DNA from: Aplysia californica
Lineage: Eukaryota; Mollusca; Gastropoda; Aplysiida; Aplysiidae
Assembly: GCF_000002075.1 (NCBI RefSeq)
Contig: NW_004798641.1
Location: forward strand, 28,074 to 56,841
Reading direction: 5' to 3'
Length of the DNA: 28,768 bases
Program-made: the position numbers and the translations under genes
The notes under the pieces: generated by a model
Databases searched by the model: none
Told to the model about the DNA's origin: nothing
What the model saw: the letters and a program-made list of their open reading frames with translations, nothing else
Shown: in pieces, positions 1 to 9,162 of the stretch
Position numbering within the stretch: the first letter of the stretch is position 1
How the letters are laid out: each line of letters opens with the position of its first letter

Positions 1-437
1 TCAGCCACGACACACAATGCCCACATCAGCCACGACCCACAATGCCCACATCAGCCACGACCCACAATGCCCACATCAGCCACGACCCACAATGCCCACA
101 TCAGCCACGACCCACAATGCCCACATCACCCACGACCCACAATGCCCACATCAGCCACGACCCACAATGCCCACATCAGCCACGACCCACAATGCCCACA
201 TCAGCCACGACCCACAATACCCACGACCCACATCACCCACGACCCACAATGCCCACATCAGCCACGACCCACAATGCCCACATCACCCACGACCCACAAT
301 GCCCACATCAGCCACGACCCACAATGCCCACATCAGCCACGACCCACAATGCCCACATCAGCCACGACCCACACATCAACCACAACGCCCACGCCCCACA
401 TCACCCACGACCCACAACGCCCACATCAACAACAATG
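1..437. repeat. 25-bp A/C-rich minisatellite (left)
   Basis: About 17 copies of a 25-bp monomer of the form CACGACCCACAATGCCCACA plus TCAGC, with G rare on the plus strand. Some copies carry CACCC for CAGCC, and copies near 215-235 and 370-420 are shortened or degenerate. Because 25 is not a multiple of 3 and the monomer has no stop codon, all three plus frames stay open and read the same 25-residue peptide (MPTSATTHNAHI...). That explains the long low-complexity ORFs here; they are not evidence of a gene. The array is cut by the window edge. Confidence 0.95.
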
Positions 438-656
438 ACGACGACCTACGACAACCCCAACCAGCGACGACTCCGGCGACTTCAACTACAACCCACGATG
501 GTCTCCACATACAAAGACCACAACAACTTAGATCCGTGACGACTCTGAAGCGTGAAAACCATGAGGGCTTGATCCAAGACAACCATAATGATCCCAGAAC
601 TTTGCCCATGACAAACTTGACAACGACTACAACCACTTCAACCATAATGACCACTA
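438..656. other. Linker between left minisatellites, duplicated near 23880-24000
   Basis: A/C-rich but not tandem. Its middle part (about 470-545: ACTACAACCCACGATGGTCT, then CCACATACAAAGACCACAAC) matches about 23930-23993 (ACTACAACCCACGATGATCT, then CCACCCACAAAGACGTCAAC) with a few substitutions. This pairs the left and right minisatellite blocks as copies of one segment 23.4 kb apart. No gene seen. Confidence 0.75.
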
Positions 657-786
657 CAACTAGCAACCATAATGACCACTACAACTAGCAACCATAATGA
701 CCACTACAACTAGCAACCATAATGACCACTACAACTAGCAACCATAATGACCACTACAACTAGCAACCATAATGACCACTACAACT
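657..786. repeat. 25-bp minisatellite TAGCAACCATAATGACCACT+ACAAC
   Basis: Five near-identical 25-bp copies start at 661, 686, 711, 736 and 761, with a partial copy before the first. The monomer length equals that of the 1-437 array but the sequence differs. Confidence 0.95.
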
Positions 787-895
787 GCGACACACACACA
801 CCACTACAACCACGCACGACACACAAACACCACTACATCCATCAAAGACCACAACCACTTTGACACACACTACAACCACAGCGACTAGGGCACAC
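787..895. repeat. Degenerate CA/ACAAC-rich tail of left minisatellite
   Basis: Irregular runs of CACACA, CACTACAACC and CACGACACAC with no fixed period. It appears to be the decayed edge of the A/C-rich block. From about 896 to 960 the sequence becomes AT-rich and unremarkable. Confidence 0.7.
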
Positions 896-959
896 AAAAG
901 GTTTCTTTTATCTTTAAAATAAAAGTGTACTATTCCCCTATGTATAATTTCTGTGTAAA

Positions 960-1236
960 TGTACATGTACTTCAATATACTTCAAAGCAAAGAAGACAAA
1001 CAATATTGCAGATCAAACAATTTCTCTTGGTTGGTCCTACATGAATCGACGCTCTTTCACAATTAATGTCTCGAAAACACGATGTGCCCTGAGAAAATAG
1101 AAAATGGGAGAAATCTATTGCACCTCCTCAAAAAGAAAAGGGAAGTCTTTACATCTAATTACAAATTCTGGTGAAGTTCAAGAAACAACAATAGGCTTAC
1201 TTCCCTGGGCAATTCAAGAAGGAAAAAGAGAAACGT
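960..1236 (-). repeat. Diverged array module A0 (left flank)
   Basis: A diverged copy of the A modules of the central array, followed by a unit segment. Shared landmarks on the plus strand are GGTCCTACATGAATCGACGC at about 1034 (array: GGTCCTACATGACTCGACGC) and GGGCAATTCAAGAAGGAAAA at about 1207 (array: GGGCAGTTCGAACAGCAAAA). Read on the minus strand, 1020-1088 is a 69-bp cassette preceded by the acceptor-like TTCTATTTTCTCAG. The donor position reads TGTTTG, so it no longer has a GT donor. Confidence 0.75.
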
Positions 1237-1516
1237 TGTGTTCTTGGAAAAGGCACTTTACATGAATTTTCCTCACTTCACCCAGGTGGGAATGGGTATC
1301 CGGCTATAGACAGCGAAAGATCTTGTCAGTTTGTTAGTGTTTGAGCGCTTAATCGGCTGCTTGCACTGTATGCTTCCCGGGAAGCTGAGAATGTTTCGGA
1401 GTGTTCTATGGTCTGCTGGGGTAATAATATAGTGTAAAGCGCATAGAGCCTGCTGCTGAGCGAGGATATGCGCTATACAAATGCTATCTATTATTATCAT
1501 TATTATTATTATTATT
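1237..1516 (+). mobile_element. SINE with (ATT)n tail
   Basis: The insert begins near TGTTCTTGGAAAAGGCACTT. It has a middle part with CACCCAGGTGGGAATGGGTA and a 3' domain AAAGCGCATAGAGCCTGCTG ... GATATGCGCTATACAAATGC, followed by TATTATTATCATTATTATT. This 3' domain and tail are typical of widespread animal SINEs, and the lophotrochozoan assignment is from memory. The flanks GAAACGTTG (left) and AACACAAAGGGAAATGAAAC (right) match sequence that is contiguous in every array unit (AAAAAGTTGAACAACACAAAGGG...), so the array gives an empty-site comparison. A second diverged 3' domain lies at 27590-27655. Exact ends and target-site duplication are not resolved. Confidence 0.75.
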
Positions 1517-1723
1517 AAATAACACAAAGGGAAATGAAACTAAAATTCCTTTGAACTACTTGCTACTCATCACCAGAATAATTGAATATGTCGCAAAGAC
1601 AACGTAGCCTGTCTACTTAAGCTCGACACGTCACTAGATGTAGTCGGAGAAAACAGAAAAGGAGAAAACTTAAAAACTTCCCCAAGCAGAAATTCTTTAC
1701 AGCTTGGAGATTAAATAAAAAAC
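1517..1723. repeat. Diverged unit segment joined to the array's left edge
   Basis: It starts with AACACAAAGGGAAATGAAAC, shared with all units. From about 1602 it turns into an A1-like module; GAAATTCTTTACAGCTTGGA corresponds to the array's GAACGTCTTCACAGCTTGAT. The sequence joins the first full unit around 1709-1724 (GATTAAATAAAAAACGAACC). In the A1-like piece the acceptor position reads CCG rather than CAG on the minus strand, so it looks decayed. No gene seen. Confidence 0.65.
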
Positions 1724-3256
1724 GAACCTGTCTGGTCCATTAGAGACGCCTCTCTTTGGGTACTCCAGTGCCGGGCCTTTGCCAGGATGGTGGTGGGAGG
1801 GAAGGAGTGCTGAACATCCTCGCTCGGAAGAAGAATTCATACATAGGCATCACGTTACTGGTCTTAGCTGCTGTTTCTAAAATGGCTAAGCCCTGGCCTA
1901 TGAAGATTCAATCAATCTTCATCTTTTTTAGGGTTCTGTAGGCAGCAGCTTGCTATTCTTTATTCTTAGGTGCTGTATCTGCCGTATATAAATACCCTAT
2001 TCTATTTCATCATTGACTGCAGCATGCTAAGCTTCGTAATAAGAATATCTCTCCCTTCAGAAACTTTCCTCCTAGGCCAGATTATTGGCAGCAGCTTTCT
2101 AATATTAGGTGCTTTTTCTGCCAGTAAAAACTACTTCCTGTTCTTTTCATTGTAGCATGGCTCTTTAAAACATTGCTGGCCACCTTTGAATTTCAAATGG
2201 ATGGGATAAGCAATCAATCAAGTAATTATTTCTTCATTTGAAGAGAATCCTACCATTCTTTTGCAACATCTTAAATACCTAAAATAAGAGTGGAGAATAT
2301 CTGAATACAATTACAGTAAAGTGTGCAACATCTTAAATACCTAAAATAAGAGTGGCGAATATTTAAATACAATTTCAGTAAAGTGTAAAAGCATGCATGG
2401 CCCTACTTACATGGGCAGTTCGAACAGCAAAAGGAAAAAAAGTTGAACAACACAAAGGGAAATGAAACCAACAATCGTTGGAATTACATATGGTGCATTG
2501 TCATCGACAGATTCAATTCAGAATTTGCAAGGATAATTGCATGTGCGTTTTTTCATATAAATTAAGTCAGAAGCCAAGGTTCGTCTACTGTGGTTTTATA
2601 GGCAGCAGCTTGCTGAATTTAGGTGCTGATCCTGCCACATGGTTTTACCAGAATGCTTATAAATGTATAAAACATCACTAGTTATTGGCAGCAGCTTGCT
2701 AATCTTAGGTGCTGTCTCTGCCACGAGTTTTTACCAGAATGCTTATAAATGTATAAAACATCACTAGTTATTGGCAGCAGCTTGCTAATCTTAGGTGCTG
2801 TCTCTGCCACGAGTTTTTACCAGAATGCTTATAAATATATCAAACATCACTAGTTATTGGCAGCAGCTTGCTAATCTTAGGTGCTGTCTCTGCCACGAGT
2901 TTTTACCAGAATGCTTATAAATATATCAAACATCACTAGTTATTGGCAGCAGCTTGCTAATCTTAGGTGCTGTCTCTGCCACGAGGTTTTACCAGAATGC
3001 TTATAAATATATCAAACATCACTAGTTATTGGCAGCAGCTTGCTAATCTTAGGTGCTGATCCTGCCACATGGTTTTACCAGAATGCTTATAAATGTTTTT
3101 AAAAAGCCCACTAGTTATTGGCAGCAGCTTGCTAATCTTAGGTGCTGTCTCTGCCATTTAGCCTACTACTTGGTCTTCTGACTCTCATTATATCTTTCCA
3201 ATAACCTCAGTCACTTTCAAAGATAAAGAAAACAAACAAGATTGCAAATTTCTCAC

Positions 3257-3325
3257 CTTTTCTCTCCGATGGTCCTACAGGACTCCATTCTCTTCCACAG
3301 CAAATCTCTTGACACAAGATGTATT
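3257..3325 (-). other. 69-bp splice-flanked cassette A1 (example from U1)
   Basis: On the minus strand the segment is preceded by a pyrimidine-rich tract ending TTTTGTTTTCTCAG. It begins AATACATCTTGTGTCAAGAG, ends GAGAGAAAAG, and is followed by GTGAGAAATTTGC, a good donor match. If spliced in phase 1, the split codon would be Glu, followed by a 22-residue open frame beginning YILCQEICCGR; U1, U5 and others are open, U4 has a stop and U9 a 1-bp loss. Copies lie in all nine units. No transcript evidence exists here, so the exon reading is an inference. It could be a relic exon kept only by homogenisation. Confidence 0.4.
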
Positions 3326-3688
3326 CTGAGAAAACAAAAACAAGAAAACTAAAGAACTTCCCTGAACAGAACGTCTTCACAGCTTGATTTTTATGCTTTC
3401 CCCGCCATTCGCTCAATTTTGATTTCAATCAAAAGCTAGCTTTCCAATGGGAGCACAATGCTTGTTGAAAACTATAAGATCATAGGGTGGGTAGGATGAG
3501 CTCAAGAAAACCGATCCCATCGTAAGAACGACAGGCTAAAGAAAATGGAATGGGGAAAGATTTCTGAATGTTCGTGTCCTTTATTGCTTGCACAAAAGCA
3601 TAGTTTCCCCAAGTTTTCATGTTCCTTTCCTTTTCAATCAGTATGCTTGGGAAGCAAAGAAGACAAGTAACCTAGCAGCAATTCTCAC

Positions 3689-3757
3689 CTTTTCTCTTGT
3701 ATGGTCCTACATGACTCGACGCTCTTCCAGAATACATCTCTTGAAACAGGATGTACT
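3689..3757 (-). other. 69-bp splice-flanked cassette A2 (example from U1)
   Basis: It is the same length as A1 and aligns to it without gaps at 55 of 69 positions. On the minus strand it is preceded by GGTTTTCTATCTTCTCTTAG, begins AGTACATCCTGTTTCAAGAG, and is followed by GTGAGAATTGCTG. The same phase gives a split Glu codon and an open frame beginning YILFQEMYSGR, with VGP and RK shared with A1. Eight copies appear almost unchanged. The donor is altered in U2. Confidence 0.4.
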
Positions 3758-4096
3758 CTAAGAGAAGATAGAAAACCGGAGAGAATTACTGTACCTCCAC
3801 AAAAACCACGTTTTTACACCTTGGTTTCTATGCTTTAAGTTTCACTCTAGGTGCAGAACTAAAAGCTATGTCTCCATGAAATTCAATGCATGTGGAAAAA
3901 TACAAGGTCATAATGGAGGTAAGAAATGCTCAAGAATGTGGAATGCTTACGGATGTCAGAATGTGTGTTACTTTTTCATTTACATTAGCAGCGGGATGCA
4001 TTTCCTGCTTGACCGTCAGTCTTTTGAAACGTTTCTAATTATAACACCGACTTCCCATCCAACCTTTACTTCCCTTTTGGACATTAAATCAAAAAC

Positions 4097-6383
4097 GAAC
4101 CTGTCTGGTCCATTAGAGACGCCTCTCTTTGGGTACTCCAGTGCCGGTCCTTTGCCAGGATGGTGGTGGGAGGGAAGGAGTGCTGAACATCCTCGCTCGG
4201 AAGAAGAATTCATACATAGGCATCACGTTACTGGTCTTAGCTGCTGTTTCTAAAATGGCTAAGCCCTGGCCTATAAAGATTCAATCAATCTTCATCTTTT
4301 TTAGGGTTCTGTAGGCAGCAGCTTGCTATTCTTTATTCTTAGGTGCTGTATCTGCCGTATATAAATACCCTATTCTATTTCATCATTGACTGCAGCATGC
4401 TAAACTTCGTAATAAGAATATCTCTCCCTTCAGAAACTTTACTCCTAGGCCAGATTATTGGCAGCAGCTTTCTAATATTAGGTGCTTTTTCTGCCAGTAA
4501 AAACTACTTCCTGTTCTTTTCATTGTAGCATGGCTCTTTAAAACATTGCTGGCCACCTATGAATTTCAAATGGATGGGATAAGCAATCAGTCAAGTAATT
4601 ATTTCTTCATTTGAAGAGAATCCTACCATTCTTTTGCAACATCTGAAATACCTAAAATAAGAGTGGAGAATATCTGAATACAATTACAGTAAAGTGTGCA
4701 ACATCTTAAATACCTAAAATAAGAGTGGCGAATATTTAAATACAATTTCAGTAAAGTGTAAAAGCATGCATGGCCCTACTTACATGGGCAGTTCGAACAG
4801 CAAAAGGAAAAAAAGTTGAACAACACAAAGGGAAATGAAACCAACAATCGTTGGAAATACATATGGTGCATTGTCATCGACAGATTCAATTCAGAATTTG
4901 CAAGGATAATTGCATGTGCGTTTTTTCATATATATTAAGTCAGAAGCCAAGGTTCGTCTACTGTGGTTTTATAGGCAGCAGCTTGCTGAATTTAGGTGCT
5001 GATCCTGCCACATGGTTTTACCAGAATGCTTATAAATGTATAAAACATCACTAGTTATTGGCAGCAGCTTGCTAATCTTAGGTGCTGTCTCTGCCACGAG
5101 TTTTTACCAGAATGCTTATAAATATATCAAACATCACTAGTTATTGGCAGCAGCTTGCTAATCTTAGGTGCTGTCTCTGCCACGAGTTTTTACCAGAATG
5201 CTTATAAATATATCAAACATCACTAGTTATTGGCAGCAGCTTGCTAATCTTAGGTGCTGTCTCTGCCACGAGGTTTTACCAGAATGCTTATAAATATATC
5301 AAACATCACTAGTTATTGGCAGCAGCTTGCTAATCTTAGGTGCTGATCCTGCCACATGGTTTTACCAGAATGCTTATAAATGTTTTAAAAAAGCCCACTA
5401 GTTATTGGCAGCAGCTTGCTAATCTTAGGTGCTGTCTCTGCCATTTAGCCTACTACTTGGTCTTCTGACTCTCATTATATCTTTCCAATAACTTCAGTCA
5501 CTTTCAAAGATAAAGAAAACAAACAAGATTGCAAATTTCTCACCTTTTCTCTCCGATGGTCCTACAGGACTCGATTTTCTTCCACAGCAAATCTCTTGAC
5601 ACAAGATGTATTCTGAGAAAACAAAAACAAGAAAACTAAAGAACTTCCCTGAACAGAACGTCTTCACAGCTTGATTTTTATGCTTTCCCCGCCATTCGCT
5701 CAATTTTGATTTCAATCAAAAGCTAGCTTTCCAATGGGAGCACAATGCTTGTTGAAAACTATAAGATCATAGGGTGGGTAGGATGAGCTCAAGAAAACCG
5801 ATCCCTTCGTAAGAACGACAGGCTAAAGAAAATGGAATGGGGAAAGATTTCTGAATGTTCGTGTCCTTTATTGCTCGCACAAAAGCATAGTTTCCCCAAG
5901 TTTTCATGTTCCTTTCCTTTTCAATCAGTATGCTTGGGAAGCAAAGAAGACAAGTAACCTAGCAGCAATTCTCATCTTTTCTCTTGTATGGTCCTACATG
6001 ACTCGACGCTCTTCCAGAATACATCTCTTGAAACAGGATGTACTCTAAGAGAATATAGAAAACCGGAGAGAATTACTGTACCTCCACAAAAAACACGTTT
6101 TTACACCTTGGTTTCTATGCTTTAAGTTTCACTCTAGGTGCAGAACTAAAAGCTATGTCTCCATGAATTTCAATGCATGTGGAAAAATACAAGGTCATAA
6201 TGGAGGTAAGAAATGCTCAAGAATGTGGAATGCTTACGGATGTCAGAATGTGTGTTACTTTTTCATTTACATTAGCAGCGGGATGCATTTCCTGCTTGAC
6301 CGTCAGTCTTTTGAAACGTTTCTAATTATAACACCGACTTCCCATCCAACCTTTACTTCCCTTTTGGACATTAAATCAAAAAC
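4097..6383. repeat. Tandem array unit U2 (2,287 bp)
   Basis: Same order as U1. Two 62-bp repeats lie at 4635-4758 and five 86-bp repeats at 5049-5442. Cassette A1 is at 5544-5612 and A2 at 5976-6044. The A2 donor reads ATGAG on the minus strand (CTCAT on plus), unlike the other seven complete A2 copies, which read GTGAG. The leading block carries CCGGTCC, shared only with U3 and U4. Confidence 0.95.
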
Positions 6384-9162
6384 GAACCTGTCTGGTCCAT
6401 TAGAGACGCCTCTCTTTGGGTACTCCAGTGCCGGTCCTTTGCCAGGATGGTGGTGGGAGGGAAGGAGTGCTGAACATCCTCGCTCGGAAGAAGAATTCAT
6501 ACATAGGCATCACGTTACTGGTCTTAGCTGCTGTTTCTAAAATGGCTAAGCCCTGGCCTATAAAGATTCAATCAATCTTCATCTTTTTTAGGGTTCTGTA
6601 GGCAGCAGCTTGCTATTCTTTATTCTTAGGTGCTGTATCTGCCGTATATAAATACCCTATTCTATTTCATCATTGACTGCAGCATGCTAAGCTTCGTAAT
6701 AAGAATATCTCTCCCTTCAGAAACTTTCCTCCTAGGCCAGATTATTGGCAGCAGCTTTCTAATATTAGGTGCTTTTTCTGCCAGTAAAAACTACTTCCTG
6801 TTCTTTTCATTGTAGCATGGCTCTTTAAAACATTGCTGGCCACTTTTGAATTTCAAATGGATGGGATAAGCAATCAATCAAGTAATTATTTCTTCATTTG
6901 AAGAGAATCCTACCATTCTTTTGCAACATCTTAAATACCTAAAATAAGAGTGGAGAATATCTGAATACAATTACAGTAAAGTGTGCAACATCTTAAATAC
7001 CTAAAATAAGAGTGGAGAATATCTGAATACAATTACAGTAAAGTGTGCAACATCTTAAATACCTAAAATAAGAGTGGCGAATATTTAAATACAATTACAG
7101 TAAAGTGTAAAAGCATGCATGGCACTACTTACATGGGCATCTCGAACAGCAAAAGGAAAAAAAGTTGAACAACACAAAGGGAAATGAAACCAACAATCGT
7201 TGGAATTACATATGGTGCATAGTCATCGACAGATTCAATTCAGAATTTGCAAGGATAATTGCATGTGCGTTTTTTCATATATATTAAGTCAGAAGCCAAG
7301 GTTCGTCTACTGTGGTTTTATAGGCAGCAGCTTGCTGAATTTAGGTGCTGATCCTGCCACATGGTTTTACCAGAATGCTTATAAATGTATAAAACATCAC
7401 TAGTTATTGGCAGCAGCTTGCTAATCTTAGGTGCTGTCTCTGCCACGAGTTTTTACCAGAATGCTTATAAATATATCAAACATCACTAGTTATTGGCAGC
7501 AGCTTGCTAATCTTAGGTGCTGTCTCTGCCACGAGTTTTTACCAGAATGCTTATAAATATATCAAACATCACTAGTTATTGGCAGCAGCTTGCTAATCTT
7601 AGGTGCTGTCTCTGCCACGAGGTTTTACCAGAATGCTTATAAATGTATAAAACATCACTAGTTATTGGCAGCAGCTTGCTAATCTTAGGTGCTGTCTCTG
7701 CCACGAGTTTTTACCAGAATGCTTATAAATATATCAAACATCACTAGTTATTGGCAGCAGCTTGCTAATCTTAGGTGCTGATCCTGCCACATGGTTTTAC
7801 CAGAATGCTTATAAATATATCAAACATCACTAGTTATTGGCAGCAGCTTGCTAATCTTAGGTGCTGTCTCTGCCACGAGGTTTTACCAGAATGCTTATAA
7901 ATATATCAAACATCACTAGTTATTGGCAGCAGCTTGCTAATCTTAGGTGCTGATCCTGCCACATGGTTTTACCAGAATGCTTATAAATGTTTTTAAAAAG
8001 CCCACTAGTTATTGGCAGCAGCTTGCTAATCTTAGGTGCTGTCTCTGCCACGAGTTTTTACCAGAATGCTTATAAATATATCAAACATCACTAGTTATTG
8101 GCAGCAGCTTGCTAATCTTAGGTGCTGTCTCTGCCACGAGTTTTTACCAGAATGCTTATAAATATATCAAACATCACTAGTTATTGGCAGCAGCTTGCTA
8201 ATCTTAGGTGCTGTCTCTGCCATTTAGCCTACTACTTGGTCTTCTGACTCTCATTATATCTTTCCAATAACTTCAGTCACTTTCAAAGATAAAGAAAACA
8301 AACAAGATTGCAAATTTCTCACCTTTTCTCTCCGATGGTCCTACAGGACTCGATTTTCTTCCACAGCAAATCTCTTGACACAAGATGTATTCTGAGAAAA
8401 CAAAAACAAGAAAACTAAAGAACTTCCCTGAACAGAACGTCTTCACAGCTTGATTTTTATGCTTTCCCCGCCATTCGCTCAATTTTGATTTCAATCAAAA
8501 GCTAGCTTTCCAATGGGAGCACAATGCTTGTTGAAAACTATAAGGTCATAGGGTGGGTAGGATGAGCTCAAGAAAACCGATCCCTTCGTAAGAACGACAG
8601 GCTAAAGAAAATGGAATGGGGAAAGATTTCTGAATGTTCGTGTCCTTTATTGCTCGCACAAAAGCATAGTTTCCTCAAGTTTTCATGTTCCTTTCCATTT
8701 CAATCAGTATGCTTGGGAAGCAAAGAAGACAAGTAACCTAGCAGCAATTCTCACCTTTTCTCTTGTATGGTCCTACATGACTCGACGCTCTTCCAGAATA
8801 CATCTCTTGAAACAGGATGTACTCTAAGAGAAGATAGAAAACCAGAGAGAATTACTGTACCTCCACAAAAACCACGTTTTTACAACTTGGTTTCTATGCT
8901 TTAAGTTTCACTCTAGGTGCAGAACTAAAAGCTATGTCTCCATGAATTTCAATGCATGTGGAAAAATACAAGGTCATAATGGAGGTAAGAAATGCTCAAG
9001 AATGTGGAATGCTTACGGATGTCAGAATGTGTGTTACTTTTTCATTTACATTAGCAGCGGGATGCATTTCCTGCTTGACCGTCAGTCTTTTGAAACGTTT
9101 CTAATTATAACACCGACTTCCCATTCAACCTTTACTTCCCTTTTGGACATTAAATCAAAAAC
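6384..9162. repeat. Tandem array unit U3 (2,779 bp, longest)
   Basis: Three 62-bp repeats lie at 6922-7107 and ten 86-bp repeats at 7398-8221, the most of any unit, which explains its length. One 86-bp monomer ends in the longer variant TTTTTAAAAAGCCCACTAG in the middle of the array instead of near its end as in U1 and U2, suggesting internal duplication. Cassettes A1 8323-8391 and A2 8755-8823 are both intact. Confidence 0.95.
7398..8221. repeat. 86-bp hairpin minisatellite (largest block, in U3)
   Basis: Ten tandem 86-bp monomers (one 89 bp). Each runs CACTAGTTATT, then the hairpin core, then TTTTACCAGAATGC, TTATAAATATATCAAACAT. The core has GGCAGCAGC and GCTG-TCT-CTGCC arms around a loop of about 15 nt. 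Two main types differ after the core: TCTCTGCCACGAG and GATCCTGCCACATGG. Equivalent blocks in U1-U9 hold 6, 5, 10, 4, 7, 2, 9, 6 and 5 monomers (54 in total). Each monomer contains a TATA-box-like TATAAATA or TATAAATG. Confidence 0.95.

Larger units (their letters stand above)
1724..4096. repeat. Tandem array unit U1 (2,373 bp)
   Basis: First complete unit, starting at GAACCTGTCTGGTCCATTAG. In order it holds: a 220-bp leading block; hairpin core 1 at 1941-1983 and core 2 at 2087-2122; two 62-bp repeats at 2262-2385; core 3 at 2601-2636; and six 86-bp repeats at 2676-3155. Modules A1 (minus-strand cassette 3257-3325) and A2 (cassette 3689-3757) follow. Both cassettes keep CAG or TAG acceptors and GTGAG donors. 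The A1 cassette shares rare variants with U8 (GACTCCATTCTC on the plus strand, and CGATCCCATCG nearby). Confidence 0.95.

Noticed and set aside
1756-2155. 61-codon plus ORFs in each unit
   Set aside because: Short; the first needs a TTG start, and both run through hairpin core sequence. No coding pattern is visible.
2420-2445. Possible tRNA B box (GCAGTTCGAACAGC)
   Set aside because: It is a TTCGAA palindrome without an A box or a cloverleaf around it.
2676-3155. CRISPR-like array
   Set aside because: Monomers are contiguous with no unique spacers, and the sequence context is eukaryotic.
4016-4213. 65-codon minus ORF with ALEYPKRGVSNGPDR, a possible third cassette
   Set aside because: GGACCAGACAG/GTTCG at its end resembles the A cassettes' GGACCA...AG/GTGAG, but the acceptor is weak, the phase differs, and indels in U6 and U7 break the frame. 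Kept only as a remote-homology hint.
3876-4253. 125-codon plus ORF repeated in most units (MKFNACGKIQGHNGG...)
   Set aside because: No recognisable domain. It is changed in length in U6's leading block and in U7's leading block by single-base indels at a C/G run, and repetition of the unit alone explains its recurrence.
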